From the NCBI RefSeq assembly GCF_024347355.1, contig NZ_AP025465.1, positions 3,162,001 to 3,226,000 on the forward strand: a stretch of DNA of 64,000 nucleotides, written 5' to 3'. Within the stretch, counting starts at the first letter, position 1. Each line of letters begins with the position of its first letter. Both the position numbers and the translations under genes were made by a program. This document shows positions 28,472 to 38,229 of the stretch, piece by piece. The stretch is from Vibrio chagasii (GTDB lineage Bacteria; Pseudomonadota; Gammaproteobacteria; Enterobacterales; Vibrionaceae). The notes under the pieces are model-generated. The model had not been told where the DNA came from and did no database searches. It was given only the letters and a program-made list of their open reading frames with translations.

Positions 28472-28543
28472 CGAACATAACCGAACTAATAGACACCAGC
28501 TCTAGTCATAGAGCATAGTTAATTAACAAAAGAGAAAGAAACG

Positions 28544-29011
28544 ATGGATATTCGCAAAATCAAAAAGCTAATCGAATTGGTTGAAGAGTCTGGTATCGCA
28601 GAACTAGAAATCTCTGAAGGTGAAGAGTCAGTACGCATCAGCCGCAACGGCACTGCACCTGTAGCAGCACCAATTCAATACGCAGCAGCTCCGGCTCCAG
28701 CAGCGGCACCAGCTCCTGCAGCAGCTCCAGCTCAAGCGGCAGCTCCAGAAGCAGCAGAAGCTCCAGCAGCACCTGCAGGTCACCAAGTTCTTTCTCCAAT
28801 GGTTGGTACGTTCTACGGCGCACCAAGCCCAGACGCAAAACCATTCGTAAAAGTTGGTCAACAAGTTAACGCTGGCGACACACTATGTATCGTTGAAGCA
28901 ATGAAGATGATGAACCAAATCGAAGCTGATAAGTCTGGTGTTGTAACTGCAATCCTTGTTGAAGACGGCCAACCAGTTGAGTTCGACCAAGCTCTAGTAA
29001 TTATCGAATAA
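28544..29011 (+). CDS. accB: Biotin carboxyl carrier protein of acetyl-CoA carboxylase
   Basis: This protein carries carboxybiotin between AccC and AccAD in the first step of fatty acid synthesis. It has 155 residues: an N-terminal helical segment ([20 protein letters not shown]), an Ala/Pro linker (about 43-80) and a C-terminal biotinyl domain with EAMKMM, whose Lys121 is the biotinylation site. The biotin ligase birA is also in the window (61424). accC follows after 15 bp. Confidence 0.98.
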   Translation: MDIRKIKKLIELVEESGIAELEISEGEESVRISRNGTAPVAAPIQYAAAPAPAAAPAPAAAPAQAAAPEAAEAPAAPAGHQVLSPMVGTFYGAPSPDAKPFVKVGQQVNAGDTLCIVEAMKMMNQIEADKSGVVTAILVEDGQPVEFDQALVIIE

Positions 29012-29026
29012 TAGAGAAGCCTCATT

Positions 29027-30370
29027 ATGTTAGATAAATTAGTAATCGCGAACCGTGGTGAGATTGCACTACGTATTCTGCGAGCATGTAAAGAGCTAGG
29101 CATTAAAACGGTTGCTGTTCACTCAACAGCTGACCGTGACCTTAAGCACGTACTGCTAGCAGACGAAACCATTTGTATCGGCCCTGCTCGTGGTATCGAT
29201 AGCTACCTAAACATCCCTCGTATCATCAGTGCAGCTGAAGTTACAGGCGCTGTTGCTATCCACCCTGGCTACGGCTTCCTATCTGAAAACGCAGACTTCG
29301 CTGAACAAGTTGAACAAAGCGGTTTCATTTTCGTTGGTCCTAAAGCAGAAACTATCCGCATCATGGGTGACAAAGTTTCAGCAATCACGGCAATGAAGAA
29401 AGCAGGTGTACCTTGTGTACCTGGTTCTGACGGCCCGCTAAACGACGACGAAGCAGCAAACAAAGCACATGCTAAGCGCATTGGCTACCCAGTGATCATC
29501 AAAGCGTCTGGCGGCGGCGGTGGTCGTGGTATGCGTGTTGTTCGCACTGAAGGTGAACTAACAGAAGCAATCGCAATGACACGTGCTGAAGCAAAAGCAT
29601 GTTTCAACAACGACATGGTTTACATGGAGAAATTCCTAGAAAACCCACGTCACGTTGAAGTACAAGTAATTGCTGACGGTCAAGGCGGTGCTATCCACCT
29701 TGGTGAGCGTGACTGTTCAATGCAGCGTCGTCACCAGAAAGTTGTTGAAGAAGCACCAGCTCCAGGTATCACTGAAGAGATGCGTAAATACATCGGTGAA
29801 CGTTGTACTCGTGCATGTCTAGAAATCGGCTACCGCGGTGCAGGTACATTTGAATTCCTATACGAAAATGGCGAATTCTACTTCATCGAAATGAACACTC
29901 GTATTCAAGTAGAGCACCCAGTAACAGAGATGGTAACTGGCGTTGACCTAATCAAAGAGCAACTTCGTGTTGCTGCTGGTCAACCTCTATCTTTCACGCA
30001 AGACGATATCAAGATCAAAGGTCACGCGATCGAATGTCGTATCAACGCGGAAGATCCAGAGAAGTTCCTACCTTCACCAGGTAAGATTGAGCGCTTCCAC
30101 GCTCCTGGTGGTATGGGCGTTCGTTGGGACTCTCACATCTACACTGGCTACACAGTTCCACCACACTACGATTCAATGATCGGTAAGCTAATCACTTATG
30201 GTGAGAACCGTGACGTTGCGATTTCTCGTATGAAGAACGCACTAGGTGAAATGATTGTAGAAGGCATCAAAGTAAACATCTCTCTACAAGAGTCGATTAT
30301 GAACGACGAAAACTTCCAACACGGTGGTGCAAACATCCACTACCTTGAGAAGAAACTTGGTCTTCAATAG
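29027..30370 (+). CDS. accC: Biotin carboxylase of acetyl-CoA carboxylase
   Basis: This is an ATP-grasp enzyme that carboxylates biotin on AccB. The 447-residue length is normal. It shows [13 protein letters not shown] (7-19), the glycine-rich ATP loop [13 protein letters not shown] (about 159-171), [12 protein letters not shown] (about 228-239) and [16 protein letters not shown] (about 286-301). It is co-transcribed with accB, and a terminator follows. Confidence 0.98.
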   Translation: MLDKLVIANRGEIALRILRACKELGIKTVAVHSTADRDLKHVLLADETICIGPARGIDSYLNIPRIISAAEVTGAVAIHPGYGFLSENADFAEQVEQSGFIFVGPKAETIRIMGDKVSAITAMKKAGVPCVPGSDGPLNDDEAANKAHAKRIGYPVIIKASGGGGGRGMRVVRTEGELTEAIAMTRAEAKACFNNDMVYMEKFLENPRHVEVQVIADGQGGAIHLGERDCSMQRRHQKVVEEAPAPGITEEMRKYIGERCTRACLEIGYRGAGTFEFLYENGEFYFIEMNTRIQVEHPVTEMVTGVDLIKEQLRVAAGQPLSFTQDDIKIKGHAIECRINAEDPEKFLPSPGKIERFHAPGGMGVRWDSHIYTGYTVPPHYDSMIGKLITYGENRDVAISRMKNALGEMIVEGIKVNISLQESIMNDENFQHGGANIHYLEKKLGLQ

Positions 30371-30410
30371 AAACTAGCCTCGTGTAATTTGTTCTTAAAT
30401 GGACAAAATA

Positions 30411-30436
30411 AAATGCTCACTTTGGTGGGCATTTTT
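30411..30436 (+). terminator. Terminator of accBC
   Basis: AAATGCTCAC pairs with GTGGGCATTT (one G-U pair) around TTTG, with a T5 run. Confidence 0.88.
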
Positions 30437-30558
30437 GTTTTTAAGCGTCCAAAAAACGCAATCAATATTCCCCATTATATTCCTTGGGGTTTTGGTGAAT
30501 TTGCTCATATTTTCTGCTAGACTCGCCATCCAATTTTTCTCATATAGAAGATTCAGCC

Positions 30559-31446
30559 ATGCCTTGGATTCAAATCAAGCTTAATGCTACCAATGAAAAT
30601 GCCGAACAAATTGGCGACATGTTAATGGAAGAGACTGGTGCTCTTTCTGTAACTTTCCTGGATGCACAAGATACCCCTGTATTTGAGCCTCTGCCGGGTG
30701 AAACTCGCCTTTGGGGTGACACTGACATTCTTGCGCTTTACGACGCTGAGATTGATACAGGTGTCGTTCTAGCGCAGATTAAAGCAAGCAACATGTTCCC
30801 TGCAGACTTTGCTCATAAAGTTGAGCAAATTGAAGACAAGGATTGGGAACGTGAATGGATGGACAACTTCCACCCAATGAAGTTTGGTGAGCGTTTATGG
30901 ATCTGCCCAAGCTGGCGCGATATCCCTGAACCTGACGCGGTAAACGTAATGCTAGACCCTGGCCTTGCATTCGGTACTGGTACTCACCCAACAACAGCAT
31001 TGTGTCTTGAGTGGCTTGAAGGATTAGATCTTTCAGGCAAAACCGTAATCGACTTCGGTTGTGGCTCAGGCATCCTAGCGATCGCAGCGATCAAACTAGG
31101 CGCAGCAAAAGTTATCGGGATCGACATTGATCCTCAAGCACTACTTGCATCAAAAGACAACGCAGAGCGCAATGGCGTTGCTGAGCAACTTGAGGTGTTC
31201 TTGCCACAAGATCAGCCTGAAGGTTTACTAGCAGACGTTGTTGTTGCCAACATTCTTGCCGGTCCACTGCGCGATCTTTCAGGCATCATCAAAGGCCTAG
31301 TTAAGCCAAATGGTGTGCTTGCGATGTCGGGTGTTTTAGATACACAAGCGGAAGATGTTGCGACTTATTATCGTGATGAGCTTCACATTGATCCGATTAT
31401 CGAGCAGCAAGAGTGGTGTCGAATCTCTGGTCGCAAGCAAGGCTAG
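30559..31446 (+). CDS. prmA: Ribosomal protein L11 methyltransferase
   Basis: This enzyme trimethylates ribosomal protein L11 (rplK is at 56791). The 295 residues show an N-terminal substrate-recognition domain ([16 protein letters not shown]) and a Rossmann-like SAM domain with [15 protein letters not shown] (about 169-183) and [10 protein letters not shown] (about 227-236). The dusB-fis promoter follows. Confidence 0.96.
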   Translation: MPWIQIKLNATNENAEQIGDMLMEETGALSVTFLDAQDTPVFEPLPGETRLWGDTDILALYDAEIDTGVVLAQIKASNMFPADFAHKVEQIEDKDWEREWMDNFHPMKFGERLWICPSWRDIPEPDAVNVMLDPGLAFGTGTHPTTALCLEWLEGLDLSGKTVIDFGCGSGILAIAAIKLGAAKVIGIDIDPQALLASKDNAERNGVAEQLEVFLPQDQPEGLLADVVVANILAGPLRDLSGIIKGLVKPNGVLAMSGVLDTQAEDVATYYRDELHIDPIIEQQEWCRISGRKQG

Positions 31447-31521
31447 ACAAGACTTTGGGCGCTAATTGATTGAATTTTATGCAAATTACAAAAACAAATT
31501 GTAAATGCTCAAATATTAGTC

Positions 31522-31558
31522 TTTTCACGCAGCGAAAAAATGCGTAAAATGCGCGCCC
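31522..31558 (+). promoter_or_regulatory. dusB-fis promoter with GC-rich discriminator
   Basis: TTTTCA (31522-31527), 17 bp, TAAAAT (31545-31550), then GCGCGCCC (31551-31558). A GC-rich discriminator is the hallmark of promoters under ppGpp/DksA stringent control, as known for fis in E. coli. Confidence 0.7.
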
Positions 31559-31585
31559 TTGCTGGTACAGAACTGTGATGACGTT

Positions 31586-32554
31586 TTGAAAATCGGAAAT
31601 TATCAACTTAAGAACAATCTAATCGTCGCTCCAATGGCTGGCGTAACGGATAGACCATTCCGTGAGTTGTGTCTTCGCTACGGTGCGGGGATGGCAGTCA
31701 GTGAAATGATGTCCTCCAATCCCAAGGTTTGGAAAACGTCGAAGTCTCAGCAGCGTATGGTACATGAAGGCGAATCGGGCATTCGTTCAGTACAAATCGC
31801 TGGTGCAGATCCACAGCTTATGGCCGAGGCTGCGCAATTCAATGTCGATAACGGTGCGCAAATCATCGATATCAATATGGGTTGCCCAGCAAAAAAAGTG
31901 AATAAGAAGCTTGCGGGCTCTGCCCTACTTCAGTATCCAGACCTCATTGAAGAGATCTTGAAAGCTGTGGTAAACGCAGTCGACGTTCCAGTAACGTTAA
32001 AGACTCGTACAGGCTGGGATACAGATAACAGAAACTGTGTCCAAATCGCTAAAATAGCCGAAGACTGCGGCATACAGGCACTTGCCCTTCACGGGAGAAC
32101 TCGCGCTTGTATGTACAAAGGTGAGGCAGAATACAAACACATTAAAGCGGCGAAACAAGCTGTATCTATTCCGGTTATTGCTAACGGTGATATCGATAGC
32201 CCGGAAAAAGCTAAGTTTGTGCTGGAGTACACCGGCGCTGACGCTTTAATGATTGGTCGTCCTGCCCAAGGTCGTCCATGGATTTTTAACGAAATCCTAC
32301 ACTATTTGGAAAACGGCACCACGATGGACCCACTCCCGGTTTCGGAAGTGAAAGACATCATGCTTGGCCATGTTCACGCTCTACATGAATTTTATGGAGA
32401 GTTTTTAGGCCCTCGCATTGCTCGTAAGCATGTGGGTTGGTACCTAAAAGAACATGAACAAGCGAGTGAGTTTCGCCGTACCTTCAACGCACTCGAAGCA
32501 GGTGATCTGCAGCTTGAGGCGTTAGAAGGTTATTTTGATAACGTTGCACCATAA
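31586..32554 (+). CDS. dusB: tRNA-dihydrouridine synthase B
   Basis: This flavoenzyme reduces uridine in the tRNA D-loop. The TIM-barrel N-domain begins with [15 protein letters not shown], and the catalytic Cys lies in [13 protein letters not shown] (about 96-108); LHGRTR and ANGDI follow. The start is inferred as TTG 31586 ([12 protein letters not shown], 322 residues), which matches the family N-terminus; the longer TTG frame from 31559 overlaps the promoter start region. fis follows after 23 bp, the conserved dusB-fis operon. Confidence 0.92.
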   Translation: MKIGNYQLKNNLIVAPMAGVTDRPFRELCLRYGAGMAVSEMMSSNPKVWKTSKSQQRMVHEGESGIRSVQIAGADPQLMAEAAQFNVDNGAQIIDINMGCPAKKVNKKLAGSALLQYPDLIEEILKAVVNAVDVPVTLKTRTGWDTDNRNCVQIAKIAEDCGIQALALHGRTRACMYKGEAEYKHIKAAKQAVSIPVIANGDIDSPEKAKFVLEYTGADALMIGRPAQGRPWIFNEILHYLENGTTMDPLPVSEVKDIMLGHVHALHEFYGEFLGPRIARKHVGWYLKEHEQASEFRRTFNALEAGDLQLEALEGYFDNVAP

Positions 32555-32577
32555 TTACGAGAAGAGCTAGACCGAAT

Positions 32578-32874
32578 ATGTTCGAACAAAATCTGACTTC
32601 AGAAGCATTGACAGTGACTACAGTAACATCACAAGACCAAATCACGCAGAAACCACTACGTGATTCAGTGAAAGCATCATTGAAAAACTACCTTGCTCAA
32701 TTAAACGGTCAAGAAGTCAGCGAGTTATACGAACTAGTATTAGCTGAAGTTGAACAGCCACTACTAGACACCATCATGCAGTACACTCGCGGTAACCAAA
32801 CTCGCGCAGCAACTATGATGGGTATCAACCGCGGTACTCTTCGCAAGAAACTTAAAAAATACGGCATGAACTAA
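32578..32874 (+). CDS. fis: DNA-binding protein Fis
   Basis: This nucleoid-associated protein is a growth-phase regulator and activates stable RNA and other promoters. The 98 residues equal E. coli Fis in length. The C-terminal half (about 50-98), with [20 protein letters not shown], is essentially the enterobacterial helix-turn-helix. It is second in the dusB-fis operon with a strong terminator. Confidence 0.98.
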   Translation: MFEQNLTSEALTVTTVTSQDQITQKPLRDSVKASLKNYLAQLNGQEVSELYELVLAEVEQPLLDTIMQYTRGNQTRAATMMGINRGTLRKKLKKYGMN

Positions 32875-32900
32875 TCGTTCTTTCGTAATTAATTGAATTG

Positions 32901-32936
32901 AAAGCCAAGCTCATTGATTGAGTTTGGCTTTTTTTT
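32901..32936 (+). terminator. Terminator of dusB-fis
   Basis: AAGCCAAGCTCA pairs with TGAGTTTGGCTT (one G-U) around TTGAT, with a T8 run. Confidence 0.92.
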
Positions 32937-33003
32937 GGCTTGTAGATTGGAGAACGAAGAAATGGGTAATGAGGGATAGGCTTCCCTTTAAACAGAGAGC
33001 CTA

Positions 33004-33435
33004 TCAGCTACAACAACGTCCTTTTTCAACATTTTCTGAATCTAGTGCAGCCAGAATCGAACAATGGCTAGCGTTGTCATCTATGTGGCCACAACACGCA
33101 TCGTTAATCTTTTTAAGCGCAGTGCGAATCTTGGTTAACTCAGTAATCTTCTCATCAATCATCTCCAACTTGGCGGTAGTGATGGACTTCACTTCGGCAC
33201 AGCTATGTTGCGTCGCTTCCAAGCGAATCTCGAGCAATTCTTTAATCTCATCTAAACTCAGCCCCAACTCTTTAGATTTGAGAATAAAGGTCACCTGTTT
33301 TTGGTTATTTTCATCATATAGGCGATAACCCGATTCACTACGGCTCGCAGGAGCAATCAAATTATTTTTTTCATAAAAGCGTAAGGTATCGGCTGTCACA
33401 CCGCATCGTTTCGCTAATTCACCGATCTGAAACAT
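33004..33435 (-). CDS. zntR: Zn(II)-responsive MerR-family regulator
   Basis: The 143-residue activator has a winged-helix N-terminus (FQIGELAKRCGVTADTLRFY), a long dimerisation helix and metal-binding cysteines at 79 (HSC), 114-115 (DACC) and 125, matching the ZntR zinc site. It would activate a zinc exporter gene; none is in the window. The ATG at 33435 is preferred over one eight codons upstream, because AGGATTAGGG lies at proper distance and the family starts MFQIGEL. The gene is convergent with fis. A short extra cysteine pair (CC) ends the protein. Confidence 0.9.
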   Translation of the reverse strand: MFQIGELAKRCGVTADTLRFYEKNNLIAPASRSESGYRLYDENNQKQVTFILKSKELGLSLDEIKELLEIRLEATQHSCAEVKSITTAKLEMIDEKITELTKIRTALKKINDACCGHIDDNASHCSILAALDSENVEKGRCCS

Positions 33436-33760
33436 GTTTTTCCCTAATCCTTCGTCCATTTCACAATTAACCTTATCGTTACTTTTTAGGCTGAAATGGC
33501 ACTTTTCATAATTATTTTTGAGATGCCAAACGATTGCGCGAGCTTTTTTGTAATAAATTAGTTAGAATCTGCGCCATCAAATTTGGAGTTGGTTATCTTA
33601 TAGCTTAATCGTAAGACTAACCTCAAAGGTCTTTACCAAAACTGGCCAATATTTTATCTCTTACTGGAATCTAGAATAATCCACGCTGAGAAGATAGAAA
33701 CAAGTTCTTTTTTGGCAAATATCTTTATTTTAACCCCATGAATTTGAGGAAGATGGAAGC
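33436..33760. other. Intergenic region between zntR and purH
   Basis: This 325-bp region is divergent. It carries a PurR-like operator at 33524-33539 and a TAGAAT -10-like hexamer at about 33563. GAGGAAG before 33761 is the purH ribosome binding site. No gene is seen. Confidence 0.6.
33524..33539. promoter_or_regulatory. Candidate PurR operator of purH
   Basis: TGCCAAACGATTGCGC matches the core of the PurR palindrome ACGCAAACGTTTGCGT at 11 of 16 positions, including the central AAACG and the TTGCG arm. purHD is a classic PurR target. Confidence 0.6.
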
Positions 33761-35353
33761 ATGAATAACGCTCGTCCAATTCGCCGCGCTCTAATCAGCG
33801 TATCAGACAAAACTGGTATCGTTGAATTTGCACAAGCTCTTGCTAACCGTGGTGTAGATATCCTATCTACCGGTGGCACTGCTCGCCTGCTTGCTGAAAA
33901 AGGCATCTCTGTTACAGAAGTATCTGACTACACTGGTTTCCCAGAAATGATGGACGGCCGTGTTAAGACTCTGCATCCAAAAGTTCATGGTGGTGTTCTA
34001 GGCCGTCGCGGCCAAGACGATGACGTGATGGAAACTCACGGCATCAATCCTATCGATATGGTTGTTGTAAACCTATACCCATTCGCAGAAACCGTTGCAA
34101 AAGAAGGCTGTACCCTTGCTGATGCTGTTGAGAACATCGACATCGGTGGTCCAACAATGGTTCGCTCTGCAGCGAAAAACCACAAAGACGTAACTATCGT
34201 TGTTAACGCTCACGACTACGACCGCGTTGTCGCTGAAATGGACGCGAACGAGAAGTCTCTAACACTAGAAACTCGTTTCGACCTAGCTATCGCAGCATTC
34301 GAACACACAGCTTCTTACGACGGCATGATCGCTAACTACTTCGGCACTATGGTTCCATCTTACGGCGAGAACAAAGAAGGCGACGAAGATAGCAAATTCC
34401 CTCGCACGTTCAACCAACAGTTCGAGAAAAAACAAGACATGCGCTACGGTGAGAACAGCCACCAAGCAGCAGCATTCTACGTTGAAGCAAACCCTGAAGA
34501 AGCATCAGTTTCTACTGCTCGCCAAATCCAAGGCAAAGCGCTTTCTTACAACAACATCGCCGACACTGACGCAGCACTTGAGTGTGTGAAAGAGTTCGAC
34601 GAACCAGCATGTGTCATCGTTAAGCACGCTAACCCATGTGGCGTAGCACTAGGTGAAGACATCCTAGAAGCTTATGACCGTGCATTCAAAACAGACCCAA
34701 CGTCTGCATTTGGTGGCATCATCGCATTCAACCGTGAGCTAGACGCAGCAACAGCAACCGCTATTACTGAGCGTCAATTCGTTGAAGTTATCATTGCTCC
34801 TTCTGTTTCTGCTGAAGCAGTAGAAATCGTAGCGGCTAAGAAAAACCTTCGCCTACTTGAGTGTGGTGAGTGGACAACTAAGACGACTGGCTTTGACGTG
34901 AAACGCGTTAACGGCGGCCTACTGGTTCAAGACCGCGACCAAGGCATGGTGTCTGAAGATGACCTTAAAGTGGTTTCTAAGCGTCAACCAACCGCTGAAG
35001 AGCTAAAAGATGCCCTATTCTGCTGGAAAGTAGCGAAGTACGTGAAATCTAACGCGATCGTTTACTCGAAAGGCGACATGACTATCGGTGTGGGCGCAGG
35101 CCAAATGAGCCGTGTTTACTCTGCGAAAATCGCTGGCATCAAAGCTGCAGACGAAGGTCTACAGGTTGAAGGTTGTGTGATGGCATCAGATGCATTCTTC
35201 CCATTCCGTGACGGTATCGACGCGGCGGCAGAAGCGGGCATCAAATGTGTTATCCAACCAGGCGGCTCTATGCGTGATGACGAAGTTATCGCAGCAGCAG
35301 ACGAGCACGGCATGGCGATGATCTTTACGGGCATGCGTCACTTCCGCCACTAG
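33761..35353 (+). CDS. purH: Bifunctional AICAR transformylase/IMP cyclohydrolase
   Basis: This enzyme performs the last two steps of IMP synthesis. The 530 residues comprise an N-terminal IMP cyclohydrolase (about 1-200; [36 protein letters not shown]) and a C-terminal transformylase with [11 protein letters not shown] (about 288-298) and [11 protein letters not shown] (about 472-482). purD follows after 133 bp that contain tandem repeats and a hairpin. Confidence 0.98.
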   Translation: MNNARPIRRALISVSDKTGIVEFAQALANRGVDILSTGGTARLLAEKGISVTEVSDYTGFPEMMDGRVKTLHPKVHGGVLGRRGQDDDVMETHGINPIDMVVVNLYPFAETVAKEGCTLADAVENIDIGGPTMVRSAAKNHKDVTIVVNAHDYDRVVAEMDANEKSLTLETRFDLAIAAFEHTASYDGMIANYFGTMVPSYGENKEGDEDSKFPRTFNQQFEKKQDMRYGENSHQAAAFYVEANPEEASVSTARQIQGKALSYNNIADTDAALECVKEFDEPACVIVKHANPCGVALGEDILEAYDRAFKTDPTSAFGGIIAFNRELDAATATAITERQFVEVIIAPSVSAEAVEIVAAKKNLRLLECGEWTTKTTGFDVKRVNGGLLVQDRDQGMVSEDDLKVVSKRQPTAEELKDALFCWKVAKYVKSNAIVYSKGDMTIGVGAGQMSRVYSAKIAGIKAADEGLQVEGCVMASDAFFPFRDGIDAAAEAGIKCVIQPGGSMRDDEVIAAADEHGMAMIFTGMRHFRH

Positions 35354-35364
35354 AAAGAAAAGAT

Positions 35365-35409
35365 ACGAGAGCGCTTCGCTACGGGAAACGAGAACGCTGC
35401 GCTCCGAGA
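35365..35409 (+). repeat. Two imperfect 23-bp tandem repeats between purH and purD
   Basis: ACGAGAGCGCTTCGCTACGG and ACGAGAACGCTGCGCTCCGA begin the two units; 18 of 22 compared positions agree, with a period of 23 bp. GC content is higher than in neighbouring intergenic DNA. It looks like a small dispersed vibrio intergenic repeat; the family could not be named. Confidence 0.7.
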
Positions 35410-35410
35410 T

Positions 35411-35437
35411 GAGCAACACTATCATTTAGTGTTGCTC
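35411..35437. repeat. Hairpin between purH and purD
   Basis: GAGCAACACTA and its exact complement flank TCATT. No T run follows, so it is more likely an mRNA processing or stabilising element, or part of the adjacent repeat, than a terminator. Confidence 0.75.
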
Positions 35438-35486
35438 AGACATTTTCTAGTTCTACTACTATCAATTTTGATTGAAGGTTTAAAAC

Positions 35487-36776
35487 ATGAATGTATTGAT
35501 TATTGGTGCCGGTGGTCGTGAGCATGCACTAGGTTGGAAAGCAGCACAAAACCCAAACGTTGAAACAGTATTCATCGCTCCAGGTAACGCAGGTACTGCA
35601 CTTGAGCCAAAACTTGAAAACGTAAACATCGGCGTTGAAGACATCGCTGGTTTAGTGGCGTTTGCTCAAGAGAAAAAAATCGAACTGACTATCGTTGGCC
35701 CTGAAGCGCCATTGGTTATTGGTGTGGTTGACGCGTTCCGCGAAGTAGGTCTGCCTATCTTTGGTCCAACTCAAGCGGCAGCACAGCTGGAAGGCTCTAA
35801 AGCATTCACTAAAGACTTCCTAGCTCGTCACGACATCCCAACAGGTTCTTACGCGAACTTCACTGAGATTGAGCCAGCTATCGCTTACGTTCGTGAGCAA
35901 GGTGCACCAATCGTAGTTAAAGCTGACGGCCTTGCGGCTGGTAAAGGCGTTATCGTCGCGATGACTCTTGAAGAAGCAGAAGACGCAATCAAAGATATGC
36001 TAGCAGGCAACGCATTTGGCGAAGCAGGCAGCCGCGTGGTTATCGAAGAGTTCCTTGAAGGCGAAGAAGCAAGCTTCATAGTAATGGTTGACGGCTCTAG
36101 CGTTCTACCTATGGCCACCAGCCAAGACCACAAACGTGTTGGCGACAAAGACACTGGCCCTAACACGGGCGGCATGGGTGCTTATTCTCCAGCTCCTGTA
36201 GTAACACCTGAAATCCACAACCGTATCCTTGAAGAAGTTATCTACCCAACGGTACGTGGCATGGACGCAGAAGGCGCACCTTACACTGGTTTCCTTTACG
36301 CTGGTCTAATGATCGATGCTGACGGCACTCCGAAAGTTATCGAATACAACTGCCGCTTCGGCGATCCAGAAACACAACCTATCATGATGCGCATGGAGTC
36401 AGACCTTGTTGAGCTTTGCCTAATGGCTATCGACGAGAAACTAGACGAAGCAGAATCTAAGTGGGATCCACGTGCTTCAATTGGTGTTGTTCTTGCGGCT
36501 GGCGGCTACCCTGCTGACTACGCAAAAGGTGACGTAATTTCACTACCAACAAGCGAAGTTGAAGGCCAAAAGGTTTTCCACGCAGGTACTGCAAATAACG
36601 AAGCTGGCGACGTGGTGACAAACGGTGGTCGTGTACTTTGTGCAACAGCGCTGGGTAACACGGTTTCTGAAGCTCAGGAGCGCGCATACGCGTTAACGAA
36701 GCAAGTGAGCTGGAATGATATGTTCCACCGCAATGACATTGGTTACCGTGCGATTGCGCGCGAGCAAGAGCAGTAA
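35487..36776 (+). CDS. purD: Phosphoribosylamine-glycine ligase (GAR synthetase)
   Basis: This is the second step of purine synthesis. The 429-residue ATP-grasp enzyme has NVLIIGAGGREHALGWKA at the N-terminus, VVKADGLAAGKGVIVA (about 140-155), DTGPNTGGMGAYSP (about 221-234) and EYNCRFGDPETQ (about 285-296). It is downstream of purH, as in other gammaproteobacteria. Confidence 0.98.
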   Translation: MNVLIIGAGGREHALGWKAAQNPNVETVFIAPGNAGTALEPKLENVNIGVEDIAGLVAFAQEKKIELTIVGPEAPLVIGVVDAFREVGLPIFGPTQAAAQLEGSKAFTKDFLARHDIPTGSYANFTEIEPAIAYVREQGAPIVVKADGLAAGKGVIVAMTLEEAEDAIKDMLAGNAFGEAGSRVVIEEFLEGEEASFIVMVDGSSVLPMATSQDHKRVGDKDTGPNTGGMGAYSPAPVVTPEIHNRILEEVIYPTVRGMDAEGAPYTGFLYAGLMIDADGTPKVIEYNCRFGDPETQPIMMRMESDLVELCLMAIDEKLDEAESKWDPRASIGVVLAAGGYPADYAKGDVISLPTSEVEGQKVFHAGTANNEAGDVVTNGGRVLCATALGNTVSEAQERAYALTKQVSWNDMFHRNDIGYRAIAREQEQ

Positions 36777-36835
36777 TCAAGATTGTCACTCGCTTACTAT
36801 CCAATAACAGTAAGTAAATGACAGCAGCGAAGAAC

Positions 36836-36866
36836 GAAAAAGGCGCCTTAGTGGGCGCCTTTTTTA
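36836..36866 (+). terminator. Terminator of purHD
   Basis: AAAAAGGCGCC and GGCGCCTTTTT flank TTAGTG; the T run continues. Confidence 0.92.
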
Positions 36867-36893
36867 TTGTCCAACGTACACATGTACAGACTA

Positions 36894-36928
36894 AAGAGCA
36901 TTTGGCCTACAGTAGGCCAAATGCTCTT
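36894..36928. repeat. Near-perfect 17-bp-arm hairpin at the 3' end of the DUF1481 gene
   Basis: AAGAGCATTTGGCCTAC and its exact complement are separated by a single base. It ends 6 bp before the DUF1481 stop (minus strand). The U tract on the minus strand is short (TTT), so it could be a weak terminator or a 3' stabiliser. Confidence 0.8.
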
Positions 36929-36934
36929 AATGAT

Positions 36935-37639
36935 TTATTCGCTGCTCTTCAGCAATGATGGTCTTACGACACAATCGTGGCTTTCTTCCGCTAACATCAA
37001 TAGCTCTTCTACAGTGATTTTTCCGAGTGAATCACTACCAAGAAACGCAGCATAGCTTTCTACTGACGCTAAGCGATTAATCACAAAGTTTGGTAAGGCT
37101 TGATTAATATCGATACTTGAAAACTCTTTACCCGAGCAAGTTTCGAAAGATTGACCATTCCAATAGCCTTGGATCAACTTGAAGCCTTCGTCATTCTGCT
37201 TAGCCGTGGTATCTAAGGCCTGTGAGGCTTCATTCTTGTAAGTTTCAAGCTGCTTAGCGCGGATTGGTAGGATTTTACCGTCAATACGGTACTGCTGATA
37301 CACAGCTTCGCCTGATTTGTTGAAACGGACATGAACCCGAAATGGAGCCAGTTCATTTGATGCGTTGCGCTGCTCACCTTCACGAATAAATTCACGAAGC
37401 ACAACATCCGACCATGCATAGTCAGTTTGATACCAGCCATAATCACCCATAGTGACGTAGTCTGCTGAAGTATGAGGTTGTGTGAGCTTGTTAGTCACCC
37501 AGTAGAAACTTGTCGCGTCGCCCATGACTTGGCCGCCGGTGTAGGTTTCAAATTGCTCTAGGTTTTTGCGAGGGCTTGTTGAAGAACAGCCAATGAGAAA
37601 TGTAGATAACAGTGAAACGAGAAGAAATGCTTTTTTCAT
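36935..37639 (-). CDS. DUF1481 lipoprotein (YjaH-like)
   Basis: The 234-residue protein has a lipoprotein signal (KKAFLLVSLLSTFLIGCSS, lipobox LIGC with acylated Cys18) and a DUF1481 domain. It is likely anchored to the outer membrane. In E. coli the homologue yjaH follows hupA, and here too it lies directly downstream of hupA on the same strand (47-bp gap). The function is unknown. Only three cysteines are present, one of them the lipid anchor. Confidence 0.85.
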   Translation of the reverse strand: MKKAFLLVSLLSTFLIGCSSTSPRKNLEQFETYTGGQVMGDATSFYWVTNKLTQPHTSADYVTMGDYGWYQTDYAWSDVVLREFIREGEQRNASNELAPFRVHVRFNKSGEAVYQQYRIDGKILPIRAKQLETYKNEASQALDTTAKQNDEGFKLIQGYWNGQSFETCSGKEFSSIDINQALPNFVINRLASVESYAAFLGSDSLGKITVEELLMLAEESHDCVVRPSLLKSSE

Positions 37640-37686
37640 AAAAACCTGTACCGAGGTGGAATACGACTACCTCGGTACAGTTTAGA

Positions 37687-37959
37687 TTATTTCACTGAAT
37701 CTTTCAGCGCTTTACCTGCAACAAATGCTGGGACGTTTGCAGCAGCGATTTGGATCTCATCACCAGTTTTTGGGTTACGACCAGTGCGAGCTGCACGGTG
37801 GTTTACTTTAAAAGTACCAAAACCAATTAGCTGAACTTGATCGCCATCTTTAAGAGCATCTGTTACACCACCAAGAGTCGCTTCTAGAGCAGCTTTAGCT
37901 TGTGCTTTAGAAAGGTCCGCTTTTTCAGCAATAAAGTCGATTAATTGAGTCTTGTTCAT
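37687..37959 (-). CDS. hupA: DNA-binding protein HU-alpha
   Basis: This abundant nucleoid protein bends and compacts DNA. It has 90 residues, nearly identical in pattern to E. coli Hup[39 protein letters not shown] (the DNA-gripping arm) and [10 protein letters not shown] at the C-terminus. AGGGAA precedes the start. The DUF1481 gene follows. Confidence 0.98.
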   Translation of the reverse strand: MNKTQLIDFIAEKADLSKAQAKAALEATLGGVTDALKDGDQVQLIGFGTFKVNHRAARTGRNPKTGDEIQIAAANVPAFVAGKALKDSVK

Positions 37960-38117
37960 TTTAGGTTTCCCTTCTTTGTATTTTTGAATTCAATTCACTC
38001 TAAAACATAAATGCCCCATCTGGCAAAGGTTTGTCGTCGATCTTTGACTCTAATGCCGTAGTTTTAGCCATAATATGAGTAATAACTCACAATTTGTTAC
38101 TGATTTATTTAAGCAAG

Positions 38118-38139
38118 CCCTTGTTTAAAAGGGGCTGAG
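38118..38139 (+). repeat. Short hairpin motif, copy B
   Basis: The segment begins CCCTTGTTT, has AAAGGGG as its second arm and ends CTGAG. It agrees with copy A (2791-2812) at 19 of 22 positions and lies 90 bp upstream of the CNNM gene. Confidence 0.4.
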
Positions 38140-38229
38140 CGCAAAATTAATGATGACCTAGCCACTACTTTTTCTCTATAATCCACGCTGAATCGCTGAT
38201 AAAGCGTACAATTTAATTTAAGGGCAAAC

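Noticed and set aside
30399..30584. 61-codon ORF after accC
   Set aside because: It spans the accBC terminator and the prmA start and matches no known family; it is an open frame in AT-rich DNA.
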